DNA of 64,000 bases from Flavobacteriales bacterium (GCA_016713865.1 JADJOG010000019.1:1-64000), one strand, 5' to 3'; counted from the stretch's first letter, positions 36,910-46,317 are shown. The notes: a model not told the origin generated them from the sequence alone. Translations and numbers: made by a program.

Positions 36910-36979
36910 ACGAAGGCCCCGAACGCCGCTATCCGCGCAACCGCCGATTGGTAGGTTTGGCGCATTCCCGACAGGCACA

Positions 36980-37952
36980 ATGCTGGCCGCTTTTTTCCGC
37001 ACCAATCAGCCCTCGGCCCTGCTCGCCTTGCCGGTCCCTGACCCTGCTGTTATTCCTGCCCGCGTGCTGGCATGCGCCGCCTGCTGCCGGCCCGCAGATG
37101 CCGCTTGCCATACTTGCCGAGAGTGTCATGAGCGGTTCGCTGGTGGCGAAGGGTGTCGCGGGGATGCTCCTCATGATTCTCACTGCGCTCCAACTCGGGG
37201 CCTTGATCAACGACCTGGAGCTCATGGAACGGCGCAACCATCTGGTGGCCTTCCTCTTCCCGGTAGCGATGGCAGGCATCGGAACCGATGGCCTTTACGA
37301 CCCAGCCTTACTAGGCATGCCCTTCGTTCTCTGGTCACTCCGGCTCGCTTGGCGCATCGACAATACGGGCAAGGCGCTTCAGCCACTCTTCGATGCCGGG
37401 CTGCTTCTCGGCTTGGCCACGTTGTGCTACCTGCCCTACGCGCTCGTGCTGATCGTGCTATGGGCATCGGCATCCGTGATCCGACCATTCGCGTGGCGCG
37501 AATACCTGTTGCCACTGCTTGCAATCGGTATCATGCTCTACATCACATGGGCCCTGCTCTTGCTTTCAGGATTTGAGCATTGGCAACCATTGCATACGGT
37601 CATGAACAGCGACCAGCATGCGGCCGATCTCTTCGGCTCCACTCCACGCAAGGCCTTCATGGCCTTGCTGGTAGTCTTGCTCTTGGTCGCTTTGGCCGCT
37701 TTCAACGCGAGCTATGCGAGGAGCATTATCCGCGGCAAGAACCTGCGGTCGGCTTTTATGGCGCTCGCGCTCACATTCGTGGTTGCCATGCTCTTCCTGC
37801 GCCTCCTCAAAGGGTCCTTCCCCGCCGTGCTGGCCGCGCTCCCTGCTGCGGTGATCGCGTGCTATGCCCTGTTGCAGCCACGACGCGCTTGGCTTGGCGA
37901 GGTGGCCGCGCTCTCTCTCTTTGCTATCGCGCTATGGGTGCGCTGGGCTTAG
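36980..37952 (+). CDS. DUF6427-type multi-pass membrane protein (frameshifted near start)
   Basis: Integral membrane protein of about 324 residues. ATG 36980 opens [18 protein letters not shown], the usual DUF6427 start; near 37037 the frame moves and continues [20 protein letters not shown], so the long ORF from 36948 has a false N-terminus. At least eight hydrophobic segments follow ([100 protein letters not shown]). The role is unknown; in Flavobacteriales the gene commonly sits by purD and a DUF6341 gene, as here. Confidence 0.78.
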
Positions 37953-37968
37953 CTACCGAACGCCCTTC

Positions 37969-37976
37969 TACCTTCG
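37969..37976 (+). promoter_or_regulatory. Bacteroidota -7 promoter element for purQ
   Basis: TACCTTCG ending 4 bases before ATG 37981. It implies a transcript beginning at or beside the start codon, and confirms ATG 37981 over the longer ORF from 37864. Confidence 0.55.
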
Positions 37977-37980
37977 CCCC

Positions 37981-38667
37981 ATGAAATTCGGCGTCGTCAC
38001 CTTCCCTGGCAGCAATTGCGACGAGGACATGATCCATGTGCTCGAAGGCATGGGCCAACCTGTTGTTCGCCTCTGGCACAAAGAGCACGACCTCCAAGGC
38101 GTTGACATGGTGGTGCTGCCCGGCGGTTTCAGCTACGGCGACTACCTGCGCAGCGGCGCCATCGCGCGGTTCTCGCCAATCATGCAGGAAGTAGCAGCGC
38201 ACGCCAAGAAGGGTGGACTCGTGCTCGGTGTTTGCAACGGTTTCCAAGTGCTATGCGAAGCGGGCTTGCTTCCCGGCGCGCTGCTGCACAACGCCGGTCA
38301 GAAGTTCATCTCGAAGAACGTCTTCATCCGTCGCGGCACAGGCGATACCGCGCTCACGAATGCTGTGCCCGACAAGGCATTGAAGATCCCCATCGCTCAC
38401 GGCGAAGGCCGCTACCACGCCGATGCCGACACGCTGAAAGCGTTGAAGGAGAGCAACCGCATCCTCTTCCGCTATTGCGATGAGCAAGGCAAGATCACCG
38501 ACGATGCCAACCCCAACGGCAGCAAGGACAACATCGCTGGCGTGTGCAACAAAGGCCGCAACGTCTTCGGCATGATGCCTCACCCGGAGCGCGCTTGCGA
38601 TGAGCGCTTGGGGAATACGGATGGAAGGAGCTTGTTCGAGGGGTTGTTGAAGGGGGTGCCTGCCTGA
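37981..38667 (+). CDS. purQ: Phosphoribosylformylglycinamidine synthase subunit PurQ
   Basis: Glutaminase subunit of the FGAM synthase that supplies ammonia to PurL in purine synthesis; 228 residues. It opens [20 protein letters not shown] and has the oxyanion strand [17 protein letters not shown], the nucleophile elbow [20 protein letters not shown] with catalytic Cys, and the His/Glu pair in [17 protein letters not shown]. PurL and PurS are not in the window. The start is fixed by a TACCTTCG promoter element 5 bases upstream. The stop abuts the convergent CotH gene. The frame is intact. Confidence 0.95.
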   Translation: MKFGVVTFPGSNCDEDMIHVLEGMGQPVVRLWHKEHDLQGVDMVVLPGGFSYGDYLRSGAIARFSPIMQEVAAHAKKGGLVLGVCNGFQVLCEAGLLPGALLHNAGQKFISKNVFIRRGTGDTALTNAVPDKALKIPIAHGEGRYHADADTLKALKESNRILFRYCDEQGKITDDANPNGSKDNIAGVCNKGRNVFGMMPHPERACDERLGNTDGRSLFEGLLKGVPA

Positions 38668-40707
38668 TCACGGCACCACGCCCCTGATCACCGCCCGCAG
38701 GCCCTTCGCCTTCCACAGGTCTATCGCACCTGAAGCGCTGCTGAGCTCTGCGCCTTTCCATCCTGCGAACTCATGTCCTTCCGCAACGCGCAATTCGATG
38801 CGCATAGGCACTCCCTCGAAGCAGCGCACCGTGTGTTTGCCGGGTGTGAGGGCTAGGCCTTCGAGCAGCAGCGCGCCCTGATCGGCGCGCGGTGCATCGA
38901 TCGCCGTTTCGCGCAAGCGCCTGCCCGTATGCTTGGCCAAATGCGCGAAGAGGTGCGCGGGCCGTTGCGTGGCGAAGCCTTTCACCTCGGCCAGCGATGC
39001 TTCCGGCACGGGCATGTCGAGCTGCAAGTCCCAGCGCTTGAAGTCTGCCGCAAGGTCGGCGGCATGCGCGTGATAGAGACTATCAGCGAAAGCAGGAATC
39101 TGCGCGAATGCTGTGGCGTGCAGAGCGGTGAGGCGTGCGAGCAACCGCTGCTGCAATTGAGGCTGCGCGATGAGTTGCGGCACGAAGGGCGTTTCGGGCA
39201 GCACGGCCAACGACATACGCTGCACGCTGTTCTCGTTCGGCGGCGCCCAGAGGTCCATGTCGAAGAGCACCCAGCGCCAACGGCCATCGCGTTCGCGCGG
39301 ACGATAGCAGCGCACGTTCAGCTCATGGTCCGCGCGGCCGGTGTAGAGGTCGATACAGGCGAGGTCGATCAGGCTGCGCGTGTCGATCAGGGCATCGATG
39401 CTGTCGATGGGTGCGCCGCGCAGCAGGAGGTCGCGCGCCTTCAGGAAGCGATGGTCCTTGCCACTGCGTTCGGTGGAGGCCGGTCCTTCGAGCACATCGA
39501 GGGCTTCCGCGCCGCTGCGCTGCTTCAGCCATTCCGCGTCCTTGGCGGGCATCCAGCGGTAGAGGCCCCAATAGGCGCCGTTGAGGTAAAGCGGCTTCGC
39601 CACGGAAGGCTGCACCAGCACATGCAGACCGAAGCGCTCCACGAGCTGCTCCATCACGGCATTGCGCAGGAAGGCGTTCGGCGAGGCATCGGCGCGCAGC
39701 ACGCCCTCATGCACGCGCGTGCCATCGCTGAAGGCGAAGCCATCCGCAGGGCTGTCGTAGCGATCGCGCGCAAAAACCTTGAAAGAGCGTTTGCCCAAGC
39801 CGCGCGAGCCGCTGCCGAAGAGTCGCGCTCCAACGGAGATTGCACTGCTGTCGATGCGCACCACTGCATCGCGCTCCCATGTCCTGCCCCGCCGCGTGTG
39901 GTTCTGCGCAGCGCCGGGGTTGTAAATGCCCGTGCTGTCGCCCCAGAGGTCTTGCGGATCGAGTGCGAGCGCGAAGCCATCGCCAGCATGTCCGTTCGCA
40001 GGAATGAGGAGCATCGCTTCATCGCCGATCAAGCAATCCTGTTGCACAGTGATGGCGCGCACAACTTGGCCGGGTTCCACAGCAACAGGCTCATCAAATC
40101 GTTTGGCATCTGCGCTGCGCGGATCGCTGCCATCGGTGGTGAATCGGACTTCGCCTTCCGCTGTTGCGATCAACTTCCCCTCGGCATCGAGCGCGAGTTG
40201 CGGCGCCTTACTGAATCCACGCGCGATTGCACCTGCATCGTTCACTGCACCTGGAGTTGGCTGTGCGAAGAGGCTCCAGGCCGTGTGGCCATCGGGCGTT
40301 CGGCCCAAGCTGGTGTTGGCCCGCAGCGCGGGATAGGTGAAGAGGTCGGCGATGCCCAGGCCATCGGGGGCGATCAGCAGGATGGCGCCCCCTTTCTTTT
40401 CCAAGGTGAAGCCAAGGTGCTGCGGGCCGCGCTCGGGCTTCCCATCGCAGAACAGCAGCAAATGACCCTTGGCCGGAATGCGCAGCGGCGCATCGATCAC
40501 ATGCTGCTTGCCGTTTATCGCGATACGCCAGCCTAGCAGGTCGATCGATTTCGTGCTGCTGTTGTGCAGCTCGATCCAATCCGGCTTGCGGCCATCGGCA
40601 TCGGTGTAGCCGCCGTGATTGCTGGCGCACAGCTCGTTGATGAGCATGCCCTGCGACAGGGACTGCCCGGTTGCGTGCAATGCGAATACGAGAATCAGGC
40701 TGCGCAC
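38668..40707 (-). CDS. Secreted protein with lamin-tail and CotH kinase-like domains
   Basis: Exported protein of about 679 residues. GTG 40707 opens a signal peptide (MRSLILVFALHATGQSLSQG) and lies right behind a TACTTTCG promoter element, so the longer ORF to 40764, which would overlap metG, is rejected. Domains in order: a lamin-tail domain (LINELCASNHGG, DWIELHNSSTKSIDLLGWRI, residues about 20-130), a chitobiase-like beta segment (VRFTTDGSDPRSADA), then CotH-type kinase-like part (LNGAYWGLYRWMPAKDAEWL, WRWVLFDMDLW with the metal-type Asp). The C-terminus is a short beta domain. No T9SS domain is seen. CotH proteins phosphorylate partner proteins in spore formers; in Bacteroidota the role is unknown. 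The frame is intact. Confidence 0.82.
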   Translation of the reverse strand: MRSLILVFALHATGQSLSQGMLINELCASNHGGYTDADGRKPDWIELHNSSTKSIDLLGWRIAINGKQHVIDAPLRIPAKGHLLLFCDGKPERGPQHLGFTLEKKGGAILLIAPDGLGIADLFTYPALRANTSLGRTPDGHTAWSLFAQPTPGAVNDAGAIARGFSKAPQLALDAEGKLIATAEGEVRFTTDGSDPRSADAKRFDEPVAVEPGQVVRAITVQQDCLIGDEAMLLIPANGHAGDGFALALDPQDLWGDSTGIYNPGAAQNHTRRGRTWERDAVVRIDSSAISVGARLFGSGSRGLGKRSFKVFARDRYDSPADGFAFSDGTRVHEGVLRADASPNAFLRNAVMEQLVERFGLHVLVQPSVAKPLYLNGAYWGLYRWMPAKDAEWLKQRSGAEALDVLEGPASTERSGKDHRFLKARDLLLRGAPIDSIDALIDTRSLIDLACIDLYTGRADHELNVRCYRPRERDGRWRWVLFDMDLWAPPNENSVQRMSLAVLPETPFVPQLIAQPQLQQRLLARLTALHATAFAQIPAFADSLYHAHAADLAADFKRWDLQLDMPVPEASLAEVKGFATQRPAHLFAHLAKHTGRRLRETAIDAPRADQGALLLEGLALTPGKHTVRCFEGVPMRIELRVAEGHEFAGWKGAELSSASGAIDLWKAKGLRAVIRGVVP

Positions 40708-40711
40708 GCGC

Positions 40712-40719
40712 CGAAAGTA
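40712..40719 (-). promoter_or_regulatory. Bacteroidota -7 promoter element for the CotH-like gene
   Basis: TACTTTCG on the minus strand, ending 4 bases before GTG 40707; the transcript would be close to leaderless. It lies within 20 bases of the metG stop at 40739. Confidence 0.55.
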
Positions 40720-40738
40720 GAGCGCTGCTCGTTGCCGC

Positions 40739-42865
40739 CTAGCGCACTTCCGCGCCGGGAGCAATCACTTCCTTCGGCTGCACGAACACGAGCTTGCCGC
40801 TGGCATCCTCGGCCATGAGCACCATGCCTTGGCTTTCGACGCCCCGCATCTTGCGCGGCTCAAGGTTGGCCACCAGCACCACTTGTTGTCCGGTGAGTTG
40901 CTCGGGCGCAAAGTGCTGCGCGATGCCGCTCACGACGGTGCGCGGCGTTGCTTCGCCGATGTCGATGGTGAGCTTGAGCAGCTTGTCGGCTTTGGGCACG
41001 CGCTCGGCAGCGGTGATGGTTCCAACGCGAAGGTCGAGCTTGGCGAAGTCGTCGAATGCGATGCTGGGCTTGGGGGAAGGCGCGTTGTCCGTTGTCCGTT
41101 GCTGGGCCTGCCCCGGGCCTGCCCCTGGGTTGTCCGGCTGGGTGGGGGCAGGTGCCGCTGGTTCCATGGCGTGCAAGCGTTCGACTTCCGCAGCGATGGC
41201 CGCATCGTCGATGGGTTTGAAGAGGTGCTCGGCATTGCCGAGCTGCATGCCGGGCTTGATCAGATCGGCGCGCAAGGCATCATCCCATTTGAGTTCACCA
41301 AGGCCGAGCATCAAGCGCAGCTTTTTCGATGAGAACGGAAGGAAGGCCTCGTTGAAAATGGATATGGCGGCGCACAGCCTCAAGCAATTGAAGAGTATGG
41401 TTCGTACTCTGTCAGGGTCGGAGCTCTCGATTTTCCACGGCTCCGTACGGGTGAGGTATTGATTACCGGCCCGCGCTAGGCCAACAGCAGTATCTGTCGC
41501 CGCTCGAAAATTGAAGTGGTCGATGTAGTGGGCCACAAACTCATGTGTGGTCCCAATCGTGCTCAAGAAAGCTCGATCTATGTCAAGCTCGGCGCTAGGG
41601 CTAGGAACCACCCCCTTGTAGTAATTGTGACAGAGCACGAAAACGCGCTGAACGAAATTCCCGACTACAGCAACAAGCTCATTGTTGTTGTGTTCTTGGA
41701 ACAACTTCCATGTGAACTCGCTGTCCTTTTGCTCAGGCATTAGACTAGCGAGCGTATAGCGCAATTCGTCCTGACGGTTCGGCCATCGTTCGATGTACTC
41801 GTGCAGCCACACGGCCCAGTTGCGGCTGGTGCTGATCTTCTTCCCTTCGAGGTTGAGGAATTCGTTCGCTGGAACGTTCTGCGGCAGCACGTAGCCACCA
41901 TGCAGCTTCAGCAGGATCGGGAAGATGATGGCATGGAAGACGATGTTGTCCTTGCCGATGAAGTGGACGAGGCGCGTATCGTCGGCCTTCCACCATTTCT
42001 CCCAATCGGCAGCGTTGTCCTTCGCCCACTGCTTCGTTGCGCTGATGTATCCGATGGGCGCATCGAGCCACACGTAGAGCACCTTGCCTTCGGCCCCGGG
42101 TAGCGGCACGGGCACGCCCCACTCCAGATCACGTGTCATGGCACGTGGACGAAGGCCGTCTTTCAGCCAACTGTTGCACTGGCCAAGCACGCTCGCTTTC
42201 CACTCCTTCGGATCGTGATGCGGCGCGCCGTCGAGCACGCCGGTGTTCATCCACGCATCCACCCATTGCTGGGCCTCGTCCATCTTCAGGTACCAATGCC
42301 TGGTGGGCTTCAGCACGGGCTTCGATCCGCTCAAGGTGCTGCGCGGGTCGATCAGGTCCTTCGGGCTGAGCGCGCTGCCGCACTTCTCGCATTGGTCGCC
42401 GTAGGCATCGGGGTTGCCGCACTTCGGGCAGGTGCCCATGATGTAGCGGTCAGCGAGGAATTGTTTGGCTTCCTCATCGAAGTACTGCTGCTCCTCTTGC
42501 ACGTTGAAGGCGCCGTTCTCCAGCAGCTTCAGGAAGAAGCCTTGCGAGGTCTCTTTGTGCAGGTCGCTGCTGGTGCGGTGGTAGATGTCGAAGCGGATGC
42601 CGAAGTCCTGGAAGGCCTGTCCCATGAGTGCATGGTACTTATCGACGATGGCGCGCGGGGTGGTGCCCTCCTTCATGGCGCGCATGGTGATGGCCGCGCC
42701 ATGCTCATCGCTTCCGCAGATGAAGAGCACCTCCTTGCCGCGCTGGCGCAGGTTGCGCACGTAGATGTCGGCCGGCAGGTAGGCCCCCGCGATATGCCCG
42801 ATGTGCAACGGGCCGTTGGCGTAAGGAAGGGCGGCGGTAACGGTATGGCGGGCGGGTGAGGTCAC
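40739..42865 (-). CDS. metG: Methionyl-tRNA synthetase
   Basis: Charges tRNA-Met; 708 residues from GTG 42865. That start (MTSPARHTVTAALPYANGPL) is chosen because a TACTTTCG promoter element lies at 42902-42895, inside the longer ORF that begins at 42961. Class I signatures are the HIGH motif (NGPLHIGHIAGAY), the KMSKS equivalent (KISTS in LEGKKISTSRNWAV) and the zinc-knuckle CPKCGNPDAYGDQCEKCG. The C-terminal tRNA-binding domain is present (FDDFAKLDLRVGTITAAERV, VVLVANLEPRKMRGVESQGM), separated by a Pro/Ala-rich linker (PAAPAPTQPDNPGAGPG). The gene is divergent from the LD-carboxypeptidase. The frame is intact. Confidence 0.95.
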   Translation of the reverse strand: MTSPARHTVTAALPYANGPLHIGHIAGAYLPADIYVRNLRQRGKEVLFICGSDEHGAAITMRAMKEGTTPRAIVDKYHALMGQAFQDFGIRFDIYHRTSSDLHKETSQGFFLKLLENGAFNVQEEQQYFDEEAKQFLADRYIMGTCPKCGNPDAYGDQCEKCGSALSPKDLIDPRSTLSGSKPVLKPTRHWYLKMDEAQQWVDAWMNTGVLDGAPHHDPKEWKASVLGQCNSWLKDGLRPRAMTRDLEWGVPVPLPGAEGKVLYVWLDAPIGYISATKQWAKDNAADWEKWWKADDTRLVHFIGKDNIVFHAIIFPILLKLHGGYVLPQNVPANEFLNLEGKKISTSRNWAVWLHEYIERWPNRQDELRYTLASLMPEQKDSEFTWKLFQEHNNNELVAVVGNFVQRVFVLCHNYYKGVVPSPSAELDIDRAFLSTIGTTHEFVAHYIDHFNFRAATDTAVGLARAGNQYLTRTEPWKIESSDPDRVRTILFNCLRLCAAISIFNEAFLPFSSKKLRLMLGLGELKWDDALRADLIKPGMQLGNAEHLFKPIDDAAIAAEVERLHAMEPAAPAPTQPDNPGAGPGQAQQRTTDNAPSPKPSIAFDDFAKLDLRVGTITAAERVPKADKLLKLTIDIGEATPRTVVSGIAQHFAPEQLTGQQVVLVANLEPRKMRGVESQGMVLMAEDASGKLVFVQPKEVIAPGAEVR

Positions 42866-42894
42866 GGGGGCGATGGCGCTTTTCAAGCGGCCCG

Positions 42895-42902
42895 CGAAAG
42901 TA
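42895..42902 (-). promoter_or_regulatory. Bacteroidota -7 promoter element for metG
   Basis: TACTTTCG on the minus strand, 29 bases before GTG 42865 and inside the alternative longer ORF, which decides the start of metG. Confidence 0.5.
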
Positions 42903-42966
42903 TCGGCTGGGGCGTTGCAGGAGTTCCCGCCCGCTCGCACCTTCGTGCCCCTTTTTCCCATGCCCC

Positions 42967-43874
42967 ATGCCTGCCCTTGCCCCCCTGCGCCCCGGCGACA
43001 CTATCGCCATTGTGCCTACCGCACGCGCCATTGTCCCTGAGGAATTGCGCGAGGGCATTCGCCTCGCCGAGAGCTGGGGCCTGCGCGTGAAGCTCGGCTC
43101 GTGCATCGGCAAGAAGCACTACCAGCAAGCAGGCACGGCAAGGCAGCGCGCGGCCGATTTGCAAGCGGCATTCGAGGATCCGAAGGTGAAAGCGGTGTGG
43201 TGCGCGCGCGGCGGCTACGGCACCGTTCATCTGCTCGATCACTTGGAGCCAGTTTAATCAGCAGCAATCCGAAATGGGTGGTGGGCTTAAGCGATGTCAC
43301 CGTGCTGCACAACACCTTGCACACGCTGGGCGTGCCATCGTTGCACGCGCAGATGCCCTTCAACATCGACTCGAAGACCGTGGATGCGAAGGAGTCGCTG
43401 CGGCGCGCGTTGTTCGGCGAGCATCTGGACATCAGCATGCGGCATCCGGAGCAAGCGCCGCCATCGCGGATCGGGGAAGGCGAGGGCGTGCTGGTGGGCG
43501 GCAACCTCTCACTGCTCTATGCGCTGCGCGGAACACCATTCGACATCGACCCAACGGGCAAGATCCTCTTCCTCGAAGACATCGATGAATTGCTGTATCA
43601 CATGGATCGCATGGTGATGAACCTGAAGCTCAGCGGCTGGTTCAACAACCTCGCGGGCCTGATCGTGGGCGGCATGACAGACATGCGCGACAAGGACCCC
43701 AAGGATCCCTTCGGCAAGACCGCCGAGCAGATCATCGCCGATGCCGTGGGCGACGCGCCCTTTCCCGTATGCTACGGCTTCCCGGCAGGCCACATCGCCG
43801 ACAACCGCGCGTTGGTCATGGGCCAAACGGCGAAGCTCAGCGTCACCGCGACAGGCGCAACGCTGAGCTTCTGA
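42967..43874 (+). CDS. LD-carboxypeptidase, S66 family (frameshifted)
   Basis: Cytoplasmic serine peptidase that trims the terminal D-Ala from recycled murein tetrapeptides; about 302 residues. ATG 42967 (MPALAPLRPGDTIAIVPTAR) is the family start. The first part has VKAVWCARGGYGTVHLLDHL; near 43245 the frame changes, and after ASLISSNPKWVV the nucleophile Ser appears in GLSDVTVLHNTLHTLG, then Glu in KILFLEDIDELLY and His in YGFPAGHIADNRAL, giving the Ser-Glu-His triad of LdcA. The first ORF ends at 43257. The gene is divergent from metG, and a CACCTTCG run near 42938 may be its promoter. Sequencing error is the likely cause of the split. Confidence 0.88.
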
Positions 43875-43957
43875 TGTTCGCCGCGCCGGGCGCGACGTTG
43901 AGCTTCGGAGGAGATTCGCGAATCTAACGAGGCGTTCTCTGCGTCTCTGCGGCCTTC

Positions 43958-44596
43958 TTAATTCCGCTCAAACTTGTTGTAGCCGGCGGGGATCTCGAAC
44001 AAGGTGCTCTTCTGCGGTCCTTTGGTCACCTTGCTCACCTCCAGGCGGCTCACCTCGGCGCCATCGAGTTTCTGCTCGATGCCCAGCATGGGGAACACGC
44101 CTTTGGCATCCTTGATCTCGAGGAAGTAGAGCGCTGTTTCGTCCTTACGGTTCAGCGTTTCCAGCAGCGGACGGAAGAAATTGAACTCATCGGCCGCCAC
44201 CCAGTAGGTGATCTGGCGGTCGTCCTTCGGGTTCTTCACCACCCACTTCTCGCACTTGTAGTTGTTGAAGTCGCGTACATCGCTCGTCTTCTGGATCTGC
44301 ACTTGCACCTCCTTGGGCAGGCGGGTGTTGGGCACATCCATGTACAATTTGCGCTCGGGGCTCAGGGCCGTCACGGTCTTGTCGCGGGTGTCCACGAGCA
44401 TGATGCCCTGCACTTCGCCGCGCGAGCTCACCTCCTCGATCCGGATGAAATCGCCCTTCACGAAGTACTTGTAGCCCGTGACCACAGGTCCGGTGGTCTT
44501 CGTGAATTCGATGATGCCCTCGAAGGCCTGGGCGCTGAGGCCCGTGCTCAACAGGGTGAGGGCAAGAGCGGGCAGGAAATGGCTGAAGCGTCGCAT
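43958..44596 (-). CDS. DUF4412 domain exported protein
   Basis: Exported protein of 212 residues with signal peptide MRRFSHFLPALALTLLSTGL. Start 44596 is the last ATG before that signal; the longer ORF to 44773 runs antisense to the next gene. The mature part is a beta-rich clamshell of the DUF4412/LolA-like type: FEGIIEFTKTTGPVVTGYKY, DFIRIEEVSSRGEVQGIMLV, TVTALSPERKLYMDVPN and FEIPAGYNKFERN. Bacteroidota members of DUF4412 are taken as periplasmic lipid- or ligand-holding proteins, but no role has been established. No operon partner. The frame is intact. Confidence 0.8.
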   Translation of the reverse strand: MRRFSHFLPALALTLLSTGLSAQAFEGIIEFTKTTGPVVTGYKYFVKGDFIRIEEVSSRGEVQGIMLVDTRDKTVTALSPERKLYMDVPNTRLPKEVQVQIQKTSDVRDFNNYKCEKWVVKNPKDDRQITYWVAADEFNFFRPLLETLNRKDETALYFLEIKDAKGVFPMLGIEQKLDGAEVSRLEVSKVTKGPQKSTLFEIPAGYNKFERN

Positions 44597-44727
44597 GGTC
44601 AGTAGGTTGGGCGGCAGATGAGTGGTTGCGCCGGTTTCGATGGAAAGCCCGATTCGGGCAGGGTTCGCCAATTTTAGGGCCTTCAACGGGGGCTTGGGTT
44701 CATGGTTACGCCCCCTTCTTTCCACAG

Positions 44728-45108
44728 ATGGCCGAGCACAACCGTACCGGCGCCGAGGGCGAGCAAGCTGCATGCCGCCACCTTGAAGACAAGGGCTTCG
44801 AGGTGCTGGAGCGCAATTGGAAGCACGGCAAACTCGAGGTGGACATCGTGGCCCGGCACGAGCGCTTCATCGTGTTCGTGGAGGTGAAGACCCGCAGCAG
44901 CAACCAGCACGGGGAGCCCGAGGAGGCGGTGAAGAAGGGCAAGCGCTCCAAGCTGATCAAAGCAGCCAATGCCTACATACAGCTCACCGGTACCGACCTT
45001 GCGGCCCGCTTCGACATCGTGAGCGTGATCATGCACCCCTCGGGGAAGCCCTACATCCATCACATCCCCGACGCGTTCTATCCCACCATCCATGACAAGC
45101 CGTTCTAA
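44728..45108 (+). CDS. YraN family (UPF0102) endonuclease-fold protein
   Basis: Small protein of 126 residues with a restriction-endonuclease-like fold. Start 44728 (MAEHNRTGAEGEQAACRHLE) is the usual family start. The core EVDIVARHERFIVFVEVKTR carries the D-x(n)-ExK catalytic pattern, and the Arg-rich KGKRSKLIKAANAYIQ and RFDIVSVIM complete the fold. The nuclease activity of the family is not settled; some members act on branched DNA. The gene overlaps the start of the pseudouridine synthase gene by 17 bases, so the two are co-transcribed. The frame is intact. Confidence 0.88.
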   Translation: MAEHNRTGAEGEQAACRHLEDKGFEVLERNWKHGKLEVDIVARHERFIVFVEVKTRSSNQHGEPEEAVKKGKRSKLIKAANAYIQLTGTDLAARFDIVSVIMHPSGKPYIHHIPDAFYPTIHDKPF

Positions 45109-46210
45109 TCCCGGCCGCGGCCGCCAACGCAGCAACAAGCCTTCGCCCAAGTCCAAAACCGACCAGCGCCCTGCCGCACGCTCCGATGGCAGCCCGCATT
45201 CCAAACGTTTCGGCAAGAGGCCGCCCAAAGCCGTGCGCGAAGGCGGAAGCACCGAACGCCCGAAGCGCACCGACGACCGCCGGAATGACACCGAGCGCAG
45301 GGACCCGCGCGGCGAAAGGAGCGCTCCACGCACACGATCAACCGGCCGCGACGAGCGCCCTGCAACGCGGCGCGGCGACAGCGAAGGCGGTGAGCGCAGG
45401 CCGCCCTACAAGAAGTCGTGGCCCAGCAAAGGCGGTTCGCAAGAGCGCTTCGGCGGCTACCGTGGAAGGTCCAAGCCTGAGCCTCGCGGCGAAGACGATG
45501 GCCGCATCCGCCTGAACCGCTACCTGAGCATGAGCGGAGTGGCCAGCCGCCGCGATGCCGACGACCTGATCAAGGCTGGTGTGGTCACCGTGAATGGCGT
45601 GGTGGTAACCGAGCTGGGCACCAAGGTGGGCCCCGGCGACAAAGTGGTGTACGGCGGGCAGCGCCTCAGCCGCGAGAAGAAGCGCTACGTGCTGCTGAAC
45701 AAACCCAAGGACTTCATCACCACCACCGACGACCCGCGCGACCGCCGCACCGTGATGGCCTTGGTGGAACAAGCCTGCGACGAACGCATCTACCCCGTGG
45801 GTCGCTTGGACCGCCATACCACCGGCCTTCTGCTGCTCACCAACGATGGCGACCTGGCCAAGAAGCTCACGCACCCCAGCCACGGCGCCGAGAAGATCTA
45901 CCACGTCACCCTCGACAAGAACGTCACCCACGCCCACCTGCAGCAACTCGTCTCAGGCGTGCAACTCGACGATGGTCCTGCCTCCGCCGATGAGGCTAGC
46001 TACGTGGATGCCGCAGGCAAGCGCGAGGTGGGCATCAAGTTGCACATGGGCCGCAACCGCGTGGTGCGCCGCATGTTCGAGGCCCTGGGCTACGAAGTGC
46101 TCAAGCTCGACCGCGTGATCTTCGCCGGCCTCACCAAGAAAGACCTTCCGCGCGGCAAGTGGCGTCACCTGAGCGAGAAGGAAGTGCTGTTCTTGACAAA
46201 GAGGAAGTAA
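45092..46210 (+). CDS. RluB/RsuA-type pseudouridine synthase with long basic N-terminus
   Basis: 23S or 16S rRNA pseudouridine synthase, 372 residues. The first 130 residues are a disordered, Arg/Lys/Gly/Ser-rich tail (GRGRQRSNKPSPKSKTDQRP; GERRPPYKKSWPSKGGSQER) typical of Bacteroidota members. The S4 RNA-binding domain follows (RLNRYLSMSGVASRRDADDL), then the catalytic domain, with the catalytic Asp in YPVGRLDRHTTGLLLLTNDG, NKPKDFITTTDDPRDRR, and the C-terminal RMFEALGYEVLKLDRV. This is the RluB/RluE/RluF/RsuA group; target position cannot be told. It starts inside the yraN gene. The frame is intact. Confidence 0.9.
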   Translation: MTSRSNPGRGRQRSNKPSPKSKTDQRPAARSDGSPHSKRFGKRPPKAVREGGSTERPKRTDDRRNDTERRDPRGERSAPRTRSTGRDERPATRRGDSEGGERRPPYKKSWPSKGGSQERFGGYRGRSKPEPRGEDDGRIRLNRYLSMSGVASRRDADDLIKAGVVTVNGVVVTELGTKVGPGDKVVYGGQRLSREKKRYVLLNKPKDFITTTDDPRDRRTVMALVEQACDERIYPVGRLDRHTTGLLLLTNDGDLAKKLTHPSHGAEKIYHVTLDKNVTHAHLQQLVSGVQLDDGPASADEASYVDAAGKREVGIKLHMGRNRVVRRMFEALGYEVLKLDRVIFAGLTKKDLPRGKWRHLSEKEVLFLTKRK

Positions 46211-46317
46211 GTTCGGCTTGACCCCGAAGCGCGTGCGGCAATCCGCGAGCTACGCATCCTGTTGAATCACGCGCAAAGGCCAAATCCGCTTCGCATCTTC
46301 GCGGACACACATCGCAC

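Noticed and set aside
38929..40536. 535-codon plus-strand ORF over the CotH-like gene
   Set aside because: It mirrors the codons of the real minus-strand gene, shows no domain, and is rich in His/Arg/Ala.
43875..43957. Possible short repeat of the LD-carboxypeptidase tail
   Set aside because: The bases after the stop (GGCGCGACGTTGAGCTTC) echo the last codons, but the match is about 18 bases with changes and no frame; too short to list.
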